64,000 nucleotides of DNA from Shewanella jiangmenensis (lineage in GTDB: Bacteria > Pseudomonadota > Gammaproteobacteria > Enterobacterales > Shewanellaceae). Made by a program: the position numbers and the translations under genes. Within the stretch, counting starts at the first letter, position 1. Every line of letters starts with the position of its first letter. The stretch covers positions 1 to 64,000 of the forward strand of contig NZ_JAHEPS010000001.1 of NCBI RefSeq assembly GCF_018596335.1, given 5' to 3'. Below are positions 41,409 to 51,612 of this stretch, in pieces. The notes below the pieces were generated by a model, which searched no databases, was not told the DNA's origin, and worked only from the letters and a program-made list of their open reading frames with translations.

Positions 41409-41551
41409 AACGCTCAACCTCCGTGTTAAATCTGGGTAAATTCGTGTTGTTCCACCATAATCCGCAAGCAGAACAAGGACAACTTACACCAAACAAACGA
41501 CAGTATCTACCCCTTTCCAAGCTATTTACCGTCAATTATTCTGCCAAACCC

Positions 41552-41579
41552 AAAAGGGTGCCGAAGCACCCTTTTTTGG
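41552..41579. terminator. Intrinsic terminator between csgA and csgD
   Basis: AAGGGTGC-CGAA-GCACCCTT with A- and T-runs, separating the structural genes from csgDEFG. Confidence 0.85.
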
Positions 41580-41586
41580 TTACATA

Positions 41587-43320
41587 TCAATTAGACGAAG
41601 GTGTGCCCTGGTTCACAATCGCCATGTTGTTTGAGCCCAAACTGGTAACAGTCGCGCTGTTATGACTGTCATATTGGGTAACTGTCACAACGTTGTTTGA
41701 GCCGCCGCGCACGTACACATCAGCAAGATGATGGTCGCCAACCTGCTTCACGTCCAGGTCGTTGTTCTGACCAAGCCAGGACTCAACGGCCGCGACGTTA
41801 AACTCACCGGTCTGCACGATATCAACAGAAGAGCTGTCGTGTGAAGCATCGGCATAGGCTTGGTTATCATCACCGGTCTGAGCGATTTTCAGCGAGTTAT
41901 TGGCGCCGTAAGTGCCGGCACCAATGTCAGAGCCGTAGTAGTTGCTGGCGTAAGGGCTGTTGGCGACACGGTTACGGTCACCTTCCTGATCGATGGTGAT
42001 GGTGCTGTTGCCACCAAGCTGGGTTGCCGCGCCGGCGTAGTTGTCGGTACCGCTTTGATTGATACTGATAGTGTTGTCGTGGCTGTTTGCACCCTGACGC
42101 ACTACGGTGCTGTTGGTGGTGCCAACCTGAGCCACGGTAGCGCGGTCATTCTGACCTTGCTGAGAGACATTGGCATCATTGCCACCGGTGCCGGTGCCGG
42201 CTGACTGGTCAACACTGGCATAGTTACCACTGCCGCCCTGGTTCACATCGGCGTTGTTGCCGGCAGCCCCTTGATTGACCATGGCTTCGTTACCGGTGCC
42301 ATTTTGCAGCACTTTAGCGGTGTTGCTGCTGCCATCCTGGGTCACTGTGGCCATGTGGCTGTTGCCGTTTTGCTCAACATCGGCGTTGTTGGCATCGCCG
42401 CCCTGGCTAACGGTAGCCTGGTTGCTGTCACCGGTCTGACGAACGCCGGCGGTGGCACCTGTGCCAGACTGAGTGACATCAGCGCGGTTGAAATCGCCGG
42501 TCTGCTCGGTCGCGGCATTGTTGCCTTCACCTTCCTGCAGCACAGTGACAATGTTGTCATCACCGGTTTGTACCGCTGACGCATTGTTATGCTTTGCCTT
42601 TTGAGTGATGGCACCGTTGTTGCCATTGCCGACCTGAGTCAGGGTGGCAACAGAATCGTCACTGCCGGGGGTATTGCCAAAGTTGTCAGTATCCTGAGTG
42701 ATACGGCCAAGGTTGCCGCTGCCCTCTTGGGTCAGAGTCGCGCTAACGGAATCAGAGTAAATCTGAGAGATCTTGGCATCGTTACCACCACCAATAGACT
42801 GGTTTATGGTGGCATCGGCAAAATCAGAAGCATAATTGTCGATTTCAGCCAGGTCGCCGCTGCCATTCTGATTGATGGTCGAATTGGCATTGTCGGCGTT
42901 GTTCTGGGTCACTGTGGCGGTGTTGCTGTTGCCATCCTGATTAATGGCCGCCGCAGCAGACTGCTGGTTGAAGAACTTTTGGGTGATGGTTGCGGTGTTG
43001 GAGTCACCACGGGTATCGATGGTCGCAGTGGAGGTGGACGTGGCATCACGTTGGACAATGGTACCCTTGTTGTTGTTACCAACCTGGGTAGTCTTTGCCT
43101 GAGTGTTGCTGGTACGGGCCTGGGTGGTGCTCGCTTCGTTTCCATTACCGGTTTGGGTAATTTCGGCATTATTGTCGTTGCTGAATGCCACCTGAGTTAC
43201 CAGCGCATTGTTGGTAGAGCCAGTTTGCTGGACGTCAGCGTTGTTACCTGAGCTTGCGGCCATGGCAGAGCCAGCGAACAGGGTTGCGGCAACAATCAGC
43301 GCGATTTTTGACTTTTTCAT
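41587..43320 (-). CDS. csgA: Very long CsgA-type major curlin subunit
   Basis: 577 residues, against about 150 for enterobacterial CsgA. After the signal peptide (LIVAATLFAGSAMAAS) the chain is almost entirely curlin repeats: Q-x-G-x-x-N-x-A-x-x-x-Q in about two dozen units, for example QTGSTNNALVTQVAF, QVGNGNNGAITQ and QEGEGNNAATEQTGDFNRADVTQ. Each should form one turn of the amyloid beta-helix. Some turns are irregular (SPYASNYYGSDIGAGTYG, DTDNFGNTPGSDDS), as if loops were inserted. Extracellular fibre subunit, exported through CsgG. Confidence 0.93.
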   Translation of the reverse strand: MKKSKIALIVAATLFAGSAMAASSGNNADVQQTGSTNNALVTQVAFSNDNNAEITQTGNGNEASTTQARTSNTQAKTTQVGNNNKGTIVQRDATSTSTATIDTRGDSNTATITQKFFNQQSAAAAINQDGNSNTATVTQNNADNANSTINQNGSGDLAEIDNYASDFADATINQSIGGGNDAKISQIYSDSVSATLTQEGSGNLGRITQDTDNFGNTPGSDDSVATLTQVGNGNNGAITQKAKHNNASAVQTGDDNIVTVLQEGEGNNAATEQTGDFNRADVTQSGTGATAGVRQTGDSNQATVSQGGDANNADVEQNGNSHMATVTQDGSSNTAKVLQNGTGNEAMVNQGAAGNNADVNQGGSGNYASVDQSAGTGTGGNDANVSQQGQNDRATVAQVGTTNSTVVRQGANSHDNTISINQSGTDNYAGAATQLGGNSTITIDQEGDRNRVANSPYASNYYGSDIGAGTYGANNSLKIAQTGDDNQAYADASHDSSSVDIVQTGEFNVAAVESWLGQNNDLDVKQVGDHHLADVYVRGGSNNVVTVTQYDSHNSATVTSLGSNNMAIVNQGTPSSN

Positions 43321-43345
43321 CGGTATTTCCTTTCCTTGGGTTGAG

Positions 43346-43846
43346 TTAGCGACCCTGAGTCACAACTGTGTGTTGTCCCTGACCCCACTGAGTCACACTT
43401 ACTGCGTTATCAGATCCGAACTGCTGGATCCAAATTTGGTTGTCGTTGCCCAGTTGCTGGATAACGGCAAGGTTGTTCTGGCCGTATTGCCCGATATCGA
43501 GCTGATGACCAAAGCCCTGTTGATTGGCGGCGATTTTGTTAAAGCTGCCGGATTGCAGCAAACTGGCCTCGAGATATTGCCCCTGTTGCAGCAGGCTGAT
43601 GTCATTGCCCTGCCCCAGCTGCTGAATATTGGCCTCACTGCCAAGGCCATCCTGCAAGAGCCTGAGCTGATTTGCCTGACCCAGCTGACTGGCATTGGCC
43701 GACAGAAAATCCCCCTGCTGCACCACAGTTGCCTGATTGGCGCCCTGCGCCAGTTCATCCCAGTCGCTGAGATCCTGCCCGGCAAACGCTAAAGGCGAGA
43801 GCAGCGCCCATCCGAGGGCAATTCGCATTAATCCGTTGTTCATCAT
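43346..43846 (-). CDS. csgB: CsgB-type curli nucleator
   Basis: About 166 residues from ATG 43846 (MMNNGLMRIALGWALLSPLAFAGQD), though the frame could begin at 43876. The mature part has about seven curlin repeats (QLGQANQLRLLQ, QLGQGNDISLLQ, QQGQYLEASLLQ, QYGQNNLAVIQ, QFGSDNAVSVTQ). It has hydrophobic Leu positions where csgA has Ala or Val. It should seed CsgA on the outer membrane. First gene of csgBA. Confidence 0.9.
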   Translation of the reverse strand: MMNNGLMRIALGWALLSPLAFAGQDLSDWDELAQGANQATVVQQGDFLSANASQLGQANQLRLLQDGLGSEANIQQLGQGNDISLLQQGQYLEASLLQSGSFNKIAANQQGFGHQLDIGQYGQNNLAVIQQLGNDNQIWIQQFGSDNAVSVTQWGQGQHTVVTQGR

Positions 43847-44075
43847 GTTTGACACCGTCAATCTGTTGACGCTCATTATGCAAACACTTTTATCGCATAG
43901 CGTCCCCAGTCGGTATTAATAGACGCCCCCCTGATAGCGCTAATTTACTGATGCCTCCCCCCCTAAAGGATTAAGAAATGCGCCTGAAAACCAGCGCGAT
44001 AAACGGAAATTCACTTAGCAGGAATGAAAAAGGCGCCTAATATAGGCTGAACATCCATCGATTGGGGGAATCGAA

Positions 44076-44819
44076 ATGACATCTGAAATCAAAACACTAA
44101 CGGAATATCAGGTCTGGCCGCTGCCGGTGAGGCTGTTTCATTGGCTGAATCTGCTTTTGGTATTGGTGCTCAGTTTTCTTGGGCTGGTGATGCTGTTTAA
44201 ACCAGAGCTTGGGATCAGCGGCAACGAGGCCAAGATAGGGCTCAAGACCGCCCACGTGGTCGTCGGCTATCTGTTTATTGCCAATCTGGCGCTGCGACTC
44301 GTTTATGGTCTGTTTGCCAAAAACCACGGCAGCCTTGGCTCCATGCTGCCCGGACCATCGACCCTGACGGCGCTTAAAGACTATAAAGCGCGGATTGCAA
44401 GGGGCGAGTCACCCCAATATCTGGGTCACAATCCCAAGGGTAAACTCGCCATTGGCGCCATGCTGGTGTTGATGCTGCTGATTGCCTTAACCGGGCTTTA
44501 CCGCGCCGGTACCGATATCTACTACCCGCCCTTTGGCAGCAGTATTCAGGCGGCAATTGTCAAAGACGGCGCCGATGCTGCAGCCATCAAGCCCTATGAT
44601 GACACCTATGTCGACAGCGAAAAGCTGGACAGCATCAAACCGCTCAAGTCGCTCGCAGGCGAAATCCACGTTTATGCGGTGTATTTACTGTGGCTGATTA
44701 TTGCAGCTCACATCGCCGCGGTGATTTACGCCGAGAACCGCCGCCAGCCCGGGCTGATTTCGGCCATGTTCTCCGGCAGAAAATGGCTTGGCAGTGCACC
44801 GGCAGACAGCGATAAATAA
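44076..44819 (+). CDS. Cytochrome b561-family membrane protein
   Basis: A 247-residue protein with four to five helices. The candidate heme-ligand histidines are in VRLFHWLNLLLVL, KTAHVVVGYLF, GEIHVYAVYLL and IAAHIAAVIY. This is the type b cytochrome of the Ni-hydrogenase/thiosulfate-reductase style, which passes electrons between the quinol pool and a c-type partner. The next gene is the tetraheme cytochrome on the opposite strand, though no shared operon exists. Confidence 0.86.
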   Translation: MTSEIKTLTEYQVWPLPVRLFHWLNLLLVLVLSFLGLVMLFKPELGISGNEAKIGLKTAHVVVGYLFIANLALRLVYGLFAKNHGSLGSMLPGPSTLTALKDYKARIARGESPQYLGHNPKGKLAIGAMLVLMLLIALTGLYRAGTDIYYPPFGSSIQAAIVKDGADAAAIKPYDDTYVDSEKLDSIKPLKSLAGEIHVYAVYLLWLIIAAHIAAVIYAENRRQPGLISAMFSGRKWLGSAPADSDK

Positions 44820-44825
44820 GTGGCA

Positions 44826-44861
44826 GCGCCTCTGGCTTATCTTGCGTCAGAGGCGATTTTT
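44826..44861 (+). terminator. Intrinsic terminator
   Basis: GCCTCTG ... CAGAGGC (44827-44854) followed by ATTTTT, after the cytochrome b gene. Confidence 0.78.
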
Positions 44862-44966
44862 CGGCGGCAATAGCCGTTTATATAGCGGTTGCGACAGCTG
44901 TTGATGCATCGATTGACAGAGCAATTGAACGAGCGGTGACGACACCAATCACAAAATCGCGAAGAT

Positions 44967-44996
44967 AAAAAAACGCCGGCAATTGCCGGCGTTTTT
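44967..44996 (-). terminator. Intrinsic terminator
   Basis: ACGCCGGC-AAT-TGCCGGCGT with A- and T-runs; ends the tetraheme cytochrome transcript. Confidence 0.88.
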
Positions 44997-45010
44997 CATT
45001 GGATAGTCAG

Positions 45011-45361
45011 TTATTTCTTCAGCGCTGATTCTGCAGTGCGGCCATCGTCGTGGCAGCTTTCACAGGTAGGCTTCTGGCCGACATTGTTGTCGTGCGGTGC
45101 GTGACAGTCGGCGCACACCAGATTGCCATCGTGTGGCTTGTGCACAGCGTCCATCTCAGCCAGGGTGCCGTGACAGCTCTGGCACTGCTCAAATTCATAG
45201 GCGCCGTCAGCTGATGGGGTTTCGCCCTGGTGGCAAGAGTCACAGCCACCGTTTTCAACGTGGAATTCAGCCAGGGTCTGATCGCCGGCAAAGGCAGTCG
45301 GAGCCATGGCAAGGGCTGCAAACGCAGCACCGAAAATTGCACTCAAAAGAGTCTTGGTCAC
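45011..45361 (-). CDS. cctA: Small periplasmic tetraheme cytochrome c (STC/CctA)
   Basis: About 116 residues with a signal peptide ([11 protein letters not shown]) and exactly four CxxCH heme motifs: CDSCH, CQSCH, CADCH and CESCH. It is a close match to Shewanella CctA, ending [22 protein letters not shown]. It carries electrons across the periplasm from CymA to terminal reductases. GTG at 45361 is chosen as start because GGAGGA lies 8 bases upstream; the ATG at 45376 would be inside that site. Confidence 0.95.
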   Translation of the reverse strand: MTKTLLSAIFGAAFAALAMAPTAFAGDQTLAEFHVENGGCDSCHQGETPSADGAYEFEQCQSCHGTLAEMDAVHKPHDGNLVCADCHAPHDNNVGQKPTCESCHDDGRTAESALKK

Positions 45362-45711
45362 AATGGTATCCTCCAAATGAGACTGCCGTGGGAGTTCTTG
45401 TTGCGGTGACTCCCATCAAGCCGTCTGAGTCTTATCACGACATGCTTCAGTTAAATCGATTTGGCCACTGTGGCCCATTCAACCTGTGCCCAGTTTAACA
45501 ACACGGGCCGGGACAAAATGTGCGCTGAATCATGTAACCGACTGCCCGAAATGGACTTTTACACAATTTCAATACGCCAACCCGAATAATTAACATAACC
45601 GAAAAAGCTGTTTCGTCAAATGAAACAAAGCACTGAAACTGAAGCGCTGAACGTAAAAAAGAGGCCCGAAGGCCTCTTTTCCATTGTGTTGATTGTCAGC
45701 TAAAGCGCAGA
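45362..45711. other. cctA/htpX intergenic region
   Basis: It holds the cctA promoter region and the htpX terminator (45655-45681). A sequence around 45519 (TGTGC-N6-TCATG) weakly resembles a CRP site. No gene is present. Confidence 0.5.
45655..45681 (-). terminator. Intrinsic terminator
   Basis: AAGAGGCC-CGAA-GGCCTCTT with T-run on the minus strand, after htpX. Confidence 0.85.
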
Positions 45712-46575
45712 TTACTGAGCACGCAGAGCCGCGATACGCTTTTCGAGCGGCGGGTGGCTCATCAACAGCTCAGTGATGGAACGCTTGCCGCTGATCCCGA
45801 AGGCCGCCATTTGCGCGGGCATAGCACCGGTTTCAGGGCCGTTACGCAGACGCTCAAGGGCGGCAACCATCTTGGCACGGCCGGCGAGCTTGGCACCGCC
45901 TTCGTCGGCGCGGTATTCACGGATGCGGGAGAAGTACGCCACAATCACAGAGGCGAGGATCCCGAACAGGATCTCAAGCACAATCACCACCGCCATGTAG
46001 GCCAGCGTGCCAAGGCCTTCGCCTTCTTCATCGTTGCTGGAAACAAAGTTGCTGATAATACCGGCAACCACGCGGGCAGCAAAAATCACAAAGGTGTTCA
46101 CCACGCCCTGAATAAGGGTCAGGGTCACCATGTCACCGTTGGCAACGTGGCTGACTTCGTGGGCAAGCACGCCTTCCACTTCATCCTGGGTCATGCCGTA
46201 GAGCAAGCCGGTGCTCACCGCTACCAACGAGTTGTTTTTGCTCGGGCCGGTGGCAAAGGCGTTCATTTCAGGCGAGTTATAAATCGCCACTTCCGGCATT
46301 TTGATACCGGCCTGCTGCGCCTGGCGGGCCACAGTATCAATCAGCCATTTTTCAGTGGCATCCCGTGGGGTAGTGATAACTTCACAGCCCATGGACTTTT
46401 TCGCCATCCACTTGGAAATGGCGAGTGAGAAGAAGGCGCCACCGAAACCGAAAATGGCGGCGAATACCAGCAGGCCACCCATGGTCTTGGTATTGACACC
46501 CAACAGGGACATCACTATCGACGCAACCACCAGCACGGCCATGTTGGTCAACAGGAAAAGAAATACACGTTTCAT
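45712..46575 (-). CDS. htpX: Membrane zinc protease HtpX
   Basis: A 287-residue protein from ATG 46575 ([22 protein letters not shown]), with AAGGAGC upstream. It has HExxH in [16 protein letters not shown], a third ligand region [12 protein letters not shown], and four transmembrane segments. It is an inner-membrane quality-control protease acting with FtsH, normally heat/envelope-stress induced. Confidence 0.96.
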   Translation of the reverse strand: MKRVFLFLLTNMAVLVVASIVMSLLGVNTKTMGGLLVFAAIFGFGGAFFSLAISKWMAKKSMGCEVITTPRDATEKWLIDTVARQAQQAGIKMPEVAIYNSPEMNAFATGPSKNNSLVAVSTGLLYGMTQDEVEGVLAHEVSHVANGDMVTLTLIQGVVNTFVIFAARVVAGIISNFVSSNDEEGEGLGTLAYMAVVIVLEILFGILASVIVAYFSRIREYRADEGGAKLAGRAKMVAALERLRNGPETGAMPAQMAAFGISGKRSITELLMSHPPLEKRIAALRAQ

Positions 46576-46862
46576 TTCAGCTCCTTCAGCGGGCACGACG
46601 CCCATACATTCGCTTCTAAGACAAAATATGTCCTGAATTTGATTTTTCAAGGGGACAGCTGCAAATAAAGCGCCCCCTGCTTTTATCCTTATCTGCGGAG
46701 TCTATGTGGCTTATATTAAGCGAATCTTAATAAATTCCACCCATTAGGTGACAGCATACGCTTTAGCAGCAGCGGTGTTTCTTGGCGGCGAACTTTGTTA
46801 ACATGGCCCCATAAAGCGATACCTTTATCACGATAATAACGAGCCTTAATCAGGATTTTTTC

Positions 46863-47570
46863 ATGACCATCAAAGCACTGCTGCTGAGCGCCTCCCGCGT
46901 GGGCGACACGCCCTACCTCGAACACACCCTGCCCTTTATCAAGCCGCTGACCGAAACCGCCCGCAACTGGGTATTTATCCCCTATGCCGGCATCAGCCTC
47001 GGCTACGATGCCTACCTTGAAAAGGTGCGTGAGGGGTTGAAAGCACTCAATATCCATATCAGTGGTATCCATGAACATGCCGATCCGCGTCAGGCCGTAC
47101 GCGACGCCGATGGCATTATGGTTGGCGGCGGCAACACCTTTCATTTGCTGCATGAGCTGTATCGTTACGATCTGCTGTTTACCATTCGCGAGCAGGTTGA
47201 AGCCGGTAAGCCCTACGTGGGCTGGTCAGCAGGCTCCAACATTGCCGGATTGTCCATCCGCACCACCAACGACATGCCGATTATCGAGCCGCCCTCTTTC
47301 ACCGCGCTTGGACTGGTGCCGTTTCAGTTAAACCCGCACTACACCGACTATCAGGCGCCGGGCCACAACGGCGAAACCCGCGCCCAGCGCCTGCTGGAGT
47401 TCACCCTGGTTGACCCGCTGACACCCATTGTCGGTATCCAGGAAGGCACCGCCCTTTACCGTGAAGGCAGCAGCCTGACGCTGCAGGGTGATAAAGAAGG
47501 CTACTTCTTTAAAGGCAGTGTGCAAAAAGAGCCCATTGCCGCCGGCGCCGACTTAAGCCACCTGCTGTAA
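46863..47570 (+). CDS. pepE: Dipeptidase E (alpha-aspartyl dipeptidase)
   Basis: A 235-residue protein with serine nucleophile Ser122 in GWSAGSN, preceded by [11 protein letters not shown], and catalytic-triad region NPHYTDY. Cytoplasmic enzyme cleaving Asp-X dipeptides. Length equals the E. coli enzyme. Clear upstream AT-rich promoter region and a shared terminator downstream. Confidence 0.95.
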   Translation: MTIKALLLSASRVGDTPYLEHTLPFIKPLTETARNWVFIPYAGISLGYDAYLEKVREGLKALNIHISGIHEHADPRQAVRDADGIMVGGGNTFHLLHELYRYDLLFTIREQVEAGKPYVGWSAGSNIAGLSIRTTNDMPIIEPPSFTALGLVPFQLNPHYTDYQAPGHNGETRAQRLLEFTLVDPLTPIVGIQEGTALYREGSSLTLQGDKEGYFFKGSVQKEPIAAGADLSHLL

Positions 47571-47584
47571 TTAGCGCCACCCAC

Positions 47585-47612
47585 GAAAAAGGTCGCCCCG
47601 GCGACCTTTTTC
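47585..47612. terminator. Bidirectional intrinsic terminator
   Basis: AAAAAGGTCGCC-CC-GGCGACCTTTTT between convergent pepE and bioD. Confidence 0.92.
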
Positions 47613-47657
47613 TTTTCTTCTTTTTCGTTTTACTTTGGGGCTGCCGGCATAATTAAG

Positions 47658-48341
47658 CTAAGCGCCAAGCAGACTCAGGTCCAAAAAGGCGGCGGCTTCC
47701 TTGGGCGCTTTACTTGGCAGATACGGCACTGCCCCTAAAAACGGCGCACTCATCAGCTCTTTCAAGGTTTCCAGATTGTCCTGATAATGGGCCATATTCG
47801 GGTCGACCCGATTGGCAACCCAGCCTGCGAGCCGTATGCCATCGGCCTGAATAGCCTCCTGGGTCAGCAGCGCATGATTCAGGCAGCCAAGTTTCATCCC
47901 CACCACCAAAATCACCGGTAAATCCAGTGCTTTGACAAGCTCTGGCATAAAGCGGCCATCGCCAAGCGGCAAACGCCAGCCGCCGGCACCTTCAATCAGG
48001 CAAAAATCACTGCGCGCTATGCTGGTCCAATCGAGTTTGGCCATAATCGCTTCGGGGCTGATATCCACCCCGGCCTCACGGGCGGCGATGTGCGGCGCAA
48101 TCGCCGGCTCAAAGGCAATCGGATTGATTCGCTGATAATCGAGCTCGCGGCTGGCGTGGGCCATCAGGATCTCGGCGTCGCCATTGCGAAGCCCGTCAGG
48201 CGTCATATGGCAGCCCGAGGCCACGGGTTTAACCCCCAGGGTTGAGCGGCATCCCGGCAGGCTGCGCGCCGCCACCAGCATGGCAGCCGACACCAGGGTT
48301 TTACCGCAGTCGGTATCGGTTCCGGTCACAAAATGGATCAT
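47658..48341 (-). CDS. bioD: Dethiobiotin synthetase
   Basis: A 227-residue ATP-dependent carboxylase with P-loop TGTDTDCGKTLVSAAM, EGAGGWRLPLGDG and NRVDPNMAHYQDN. It makes the ureido ring of dethiobiotin from DAPA. Last gene of bioBFCD; its ATG touches the bioC stop. Confidence 0.95.
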   Translation of the reverse strand: MIHFVTGTDTDCGKTLVSAAMLVAARSLPGCRSTLGVKPVASGCHMTPDGLRNGDAEILMAHASRELDYQRINPIAFEPAIAPHIAAREAGVDISPEAIMAKLDWTSIARSDFCLIEGAGGWRLPLGDGRFMPELVKALDLPVILVVGMKLGCLNHALLTQEAIQADGIRLAGWVANRVDPNMAHYQDNLETLKELMSAPFLGAVPYLPSKAPKEAAAFLDLSLLGA

Positions 48342-49198
48342 CAGCTCTCCTTTCGCCGCCTGGCGACCACATAGAGGATTTGATAACTGAGCGGCAGCCC
48401 TGCGGCCGTGCGTGTGCGCTCTGCCTGCGCTTCACGCATGAGCCAATCGTTGCGGCCACGAAGCTTACCGGCGCTGCCGGCATCGCGTCTGGCATTGGCG
48501 CCCACACCCTTGATGGAATAGATAAGCGCACGCAGATTGTCAAAATGCAGGGTTTCGGTGACAAGCCGCACATCGAGGTGCTGCCAATCCTTTGCTGAAA
48601 AGGCCGCTTGTGCCACTTGCGCCGTCATAAAATGATTAACCGAAAAGCCGAGCGCTTCAAGCTCCGGCAAGGAGCCATCGCACACCAGCGCAGCCGCCAC
48701 CTCGCCGCCGGGGCGTATCACCCGGGCCAGCTCGTCAATGGCCGCAGAAAAAGGCTGACACCACTGAAGCGCAAGGTTGGAATAGGCGCTGTCGATACTG
48801 CCATCGGCAAGGGGTAAGCGGGTTGCGTCGGCGCAAAGCACGTGGGCGTCTGAAAAGCGCGCCTTTAAGCGCTCACACATGCCAAAGGCAATGTCCACGG
48901 CGATAACCGACGAGGGCGCAACGCCATCAAACGCTGTGCCAGGCCCTGCGCCGACATCAAGCACGGTTCCCTGAAGGCGCGCCATCGACTTAAGCTTGGC
49001 CGCGGTCAAGCGCTGCAACACATCATGGTTTGTGTAGTCTGCCGCGCGGGAAAAATGCGTTGCCACATCTTCCTGAATGCTTGGCTTTTGAATGCTTGGC
49101 TTTTGATTGTTCGGTTTACGAATGCAAGGCACCTGCCCCGCCACATCAGAAGCGACATCGACCGAAGATGCCAAACCATAATCAAGCTCAGGCGCCAT
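48341..49198 (-). CDS. bioC: Malonyl-ACP O-methyltransferase
   Basis: About 285 residues from ATG 49198, overlapping bioF by 11 bases with GGGG upstream. It has the SAM motif VLDVGAGPGTAFDG, motif II VLCADATRLPLADGSIDSAYSNLALQW and the conserved HFSRAADYTNHDVLQ that opens BioC proteins. The first 40 or so residues are a species-specific extension with a 15-bp tandem repeat (KPSIQKPSIQ). It protects the free carboxyl of malonyl-ACP for pimelate synthesis. Confidence 0.92.
   Translation of the reverse strand: MAPELDYGLASSVDVASDVAGQVPCIRKPNNQKPSIQKPSIQEDVATHFSRAADYTNHDVLQRLTAAKLKSMARLQGTVLDVGAGPGTAFDGVAPSSVIAVDIAFGMCERLKARFSDAHVLCADATRLPLADGSIDSAYSNLALQWCQPFSAAIDELARVIRPGGEVAAALVCDGSLPELEALGFSVNHFMTAQVAQAAFSAKDWQHLDVRLVTETLHFDNLRALIYSIKGVGANARRDAGSAGKLRGRNDWLMREAQAERTRTAAGLPLSYQILYVVARRRKES
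49074..49133 (-). repeat. Four 15-bp tandem units in the bioC N-terminus
   Basis: TGAATGCTTGGCTTT at 49074 and 49089 is identical; diverged units follow at 49104 and 49119. They encode K-P-S-I-Q style pentapeptides in front of the conserved BioC start. Confidence 0.88.
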
Positions 49199-50495
49199 CG
49201 GCTGCATCCCCGCGCGGATCAGGTAAATCAGCGACAATACCCGGCAATGTCGTCAGCGATTGCAGCAGCGCATCTATCTCATCTTTGCTGTGGCAGGCAC
49301 TTAAGGTAATGCGAAGCCGCGGGCTTGGCACAGTTGGCGGCCGGATAGCACCAACCAAAAAGCCTTTTGATTTAAGTATGTTACCTGCATCAAGGCAGAG
49401 CGCATTGCTCGCAATCGGCAAAAGCTGAATGGGGCTATTGGCAATGCCTGGTTGCCCGGCGTCCAAAAGAGGCAGATTAAGCTTAGCGGCGCGCCCGGTG
49501 AAATAACGGATATTGCTTAGCAAACGCTCACGCTCAGCGCCCGCTTGGATGCACTCAATCGCAACCTTGGCCACATGGGCCTGGGCCGGTGACAGCGCGG
49601 TTGAATAGATATAGTGGCGTGCGCGGGCAACCAGATGCTCAATCAGCTCCTGACTGCCTAAAATGGCCGCACCCTGACAGCCCATTGCCTTACCAAAGGT
49701 GATGACCTGCAAGGCTGGCAATACCTGCCCTGCTGGTTTTGAGCCAGTGCCTGTATCCCCGTTTACACCGCACTCAGCTGACGAATCCAGCGCCAAGCGG
49801 CTAGCGCCCATGCCATTTTCACCAATAATGCCAAAGCCGTGGGCGTCATCCACAATCAGCAGGCTGTTATTGGCGCGGCAAAGCGCTGCAAGGGATGAAA
49901 GCGGCGCAAGGTCGCCATCCATACTGAAAATGCTTTCGGTTAACAGCGCAGTACCGGGAAAGCGCTCAAGCAGACGCGCGGCGCCTTCCAGACTGCAATG
50001 GGGATATCGGCGCAGCGTCGCGCCCGAGGCCTTAACGCCATCTATCATGGAGGCGTGGATAAACTTATCGGCCACCAGGGCATCTGTGTCGTTAAAAAGG
50101 CCGTGGCACAGCGCAAGATTGGCGGCAAAGCCCGAGCAAAAAAGCAGCGCCGCTTCATGGCCTGTGGCGGCGCAAAGCGCCTGCTCGAGTAGCAGATGCG
50201 CATCGTGATAACCGCTCACCAAAGGCGATGCGCGGCTGCCGACCCCAAAGCGGCGTGCTCCCTCGGCAAGTGCTTCAGTGAGGCGCGGGTCGCGGGCAAG
50301 ACCCAGATAATCATTGCTGGAAAAATCCACAAGCTGCGCGTCAAAGAGCCGCCGCTGTCGCCAGAGGCCCAGAGACTCGGCCTCAGCGCGTTCTTGTCGC
50401 AGCCGAGTGAGCAGCCGATTTCCTGTGTCATTTACAGACGCATTCACAGACACACCCACAGCCGCACTCATAGACGCGCTCAAAGTCGTACTCAA
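49188..50495 (-). CDS. bioF: 8-amino-7-oxononanoate synthase
   Basis: 435 residues if read from TTG 50495, which overlaps the bioB stop (TTGA). PLP-binding lysine in [12 protein letters not shown], core [32 protein letters not shown] and YIYSTALSP. Family proteins begin around residue 25 here, so the first residues ([20 protein letters not shown]) come from a 12-bp repeat and may be an extension; ATG 50471 is an alternative start. It condenses pimeloyl-ACP with alanine. Confidence 0.93.
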   Translation of the reverse strand: MSTTLSASMSAAVGVSVNASVNDTGNRLLTRLRQERAEAESLGLWRQRRLFDAQLVDFSSNDYLGLARDPRLTEALAEGARRFGVGSRASPLVSGYHDAHLLLEQALCAATGHEAALLFCSGFAANLALCHGLFNDTDALVADKFIHASMIDGVKASGATLRRYPHCSLEGAARLLERFPGTALLTESIFSMDGDLAPLSSLAALCRANNSLLIVDDAHGFGIIGENGMGASRLALDSSAECGVNGDTGTGSKPAGQVLPALQVITFGKAMGCQGAAILGSQELIEHLVARARHYIYSTALSPAQAHVAKVAIECIQAGAERERLLSNIRYFTGRAAKLNLPLLDAGQPGIANSPIQLLPIASNALCLDAGNILKSKGFLVGAIRPPTVPSPRLRITLSACHSKDEIDALLQSLTTLPGIVADLPDPRGDAADGA

Positions 50496-50500
50496 TTGGC
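50429..50500 (-). repeat. Six degenerate 12-bp units in the bioF N-terminus
   Basis: Plus-strand units CATTTACAGACG, CATTCACAGACA, CACCCACAGCCG, CACTCATAGACG, CGCTCAAAGTCG and TACTCAATTGGC, starting at 50429. They run over the bioB stop codon and the bioF start. Confidence 0.8.
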
Positions 50501-51556
50501 CGCGTTGTAAAACAGCGACTTGCCACCAGCCTCAGAGGCAATATTTGCACTCTGACCGGCCTTGGCCACCAGCGCGGCATCTTCTTCAACGGTTGCCGCT
50601 TTACCCTGCTCGGCGTTAAGCCCCAACCGGCGGAACAGGTTCATATCATCGTTTTCTTTCGGGTTGGCGGTGGTCAGCAGTTTGCAGCCATAGAAAATCG
50701 AGTTGGCACCGGCAAAGAAACACATGGCCTGCAGCTCATCGCTCATGTTTTCGCGGCCAGCCGACAGGCGCACCCGCGAGCGCGGCATCAAAATACGGGC
50801 CACCGCAATGGTGCGCACAAATTCGAGCGGGTCGAGGTCGTCAAGCTTATCAAGCGGCGTGCCTGCTACTTTCACCAGCATGTTAATGGGCACTGAGTCC
50901 GGATGCTGCTCAAGATTGGCGAGCTGCTGCAGCAAACCGGCGCGGTCTGTGGCCTGCTCGCCCATGCCGACAATACCGCCGGAGCAGACTTTCATCCCCG
51001 CCGCGCGCACGTTTGACAGGGTATCGAGCCGGTCCTGATAGGTGCGCGTGGTGATGATATCGCCATAGTATTCCGGCGAGGTATCGAGGTTGTGGTTGTA
51101 GTAATCGAGCCCCGCATCCGCAAGCTGGCTTGCCTGATGAGCCGAAAGCATGCCAAGGGTCATGCAGGTTTCAAGGCCAAGGGATTTAACTTCTTTCACC
51201 ATATCAGTGAGATACGGCATGTCGCGCTCATGGGGATTACGCCAGGCGGCGCCCATGCAGAAACGGGTCGCGCCAGCGGCTTTGGCGGCGCGGGCCTCGG
51301 TCAGCACCTTTTCGATTTCCAGCAGGCGCTCTTTTTCAAGGCCGGTATCGTAGCGGGCACTTTGCGGGCAATATTTGCAATCTTCGGGACAGGCGCCGGT
51401 TTTAATCGACAGCAAACGGCTGATCTGCACTTCGTTGGGATCGAACACCTCGCGGTGTATGCTGTGGGCACGAAACAGCAAATCATTCATTGGCAAGGCA
51501 AACAGTGCCTCGACTTCCTGACGGCTCCAATTGTGACGAACGGTAAAGGTCGACAT
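50492..51556 (-). CDS. bioB: Biotin synthase
   Basis: A 354-residue radical-SAM enzyme from ATG 51556 ([19 protein letters not shown]). [4Fe-4S] motif Cys56, Cys60, Cys63 ([11 protein letters not shown]), [11 protein letters not shown] and [17 protein letters not shown]. It inserts sulfur into dethiobiotin. First gene of bioBFCD, divergent from bioA across a BirA-type operator. Confidence 0.97.
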   Translation of the reverse strand: MSTFTVRHNWSRQEVEALFALPMNDLLFRAHSIHREVFDPNEVQISRLLSIKTGACPEDCKYCPQSARYDTGLEKERLLEIEKVLTEARAAKAAGATRFCMGAAWRNPHERDMPYLTDMVKEVKSLGLETCMTLGMLSAHQASQLADAGLDYYNHNLDTSPEYYGDIITTRTYQDRLDTLSNVRAAGMKVCSGGIVGMGEQATDRAGLLQQLANLEQHPDSVPINMLVKVAGTPLDKLDDLDPLEFVRTIAVARILMPRSRVRLSAGRENMSDELQAMCFFAGANSIFYGCKLLTTANPKENDDMNLFRRLGLNAEQGKAATVEEDAALVAKAGQSANIASEAGGKSLFYNAAN

Positions 51557-51612
51557 GCTACTACCCTGATTTGGTCTTTTTCTGTTGGCTAGGATAACCT
51601 TGCCCCTTACAC

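Noticed and set aside
45519-45534. CRP-like site upstream of cctA.
   Set aside because: Only the outer TGTG/TCA bases match, too weak to list as a site.
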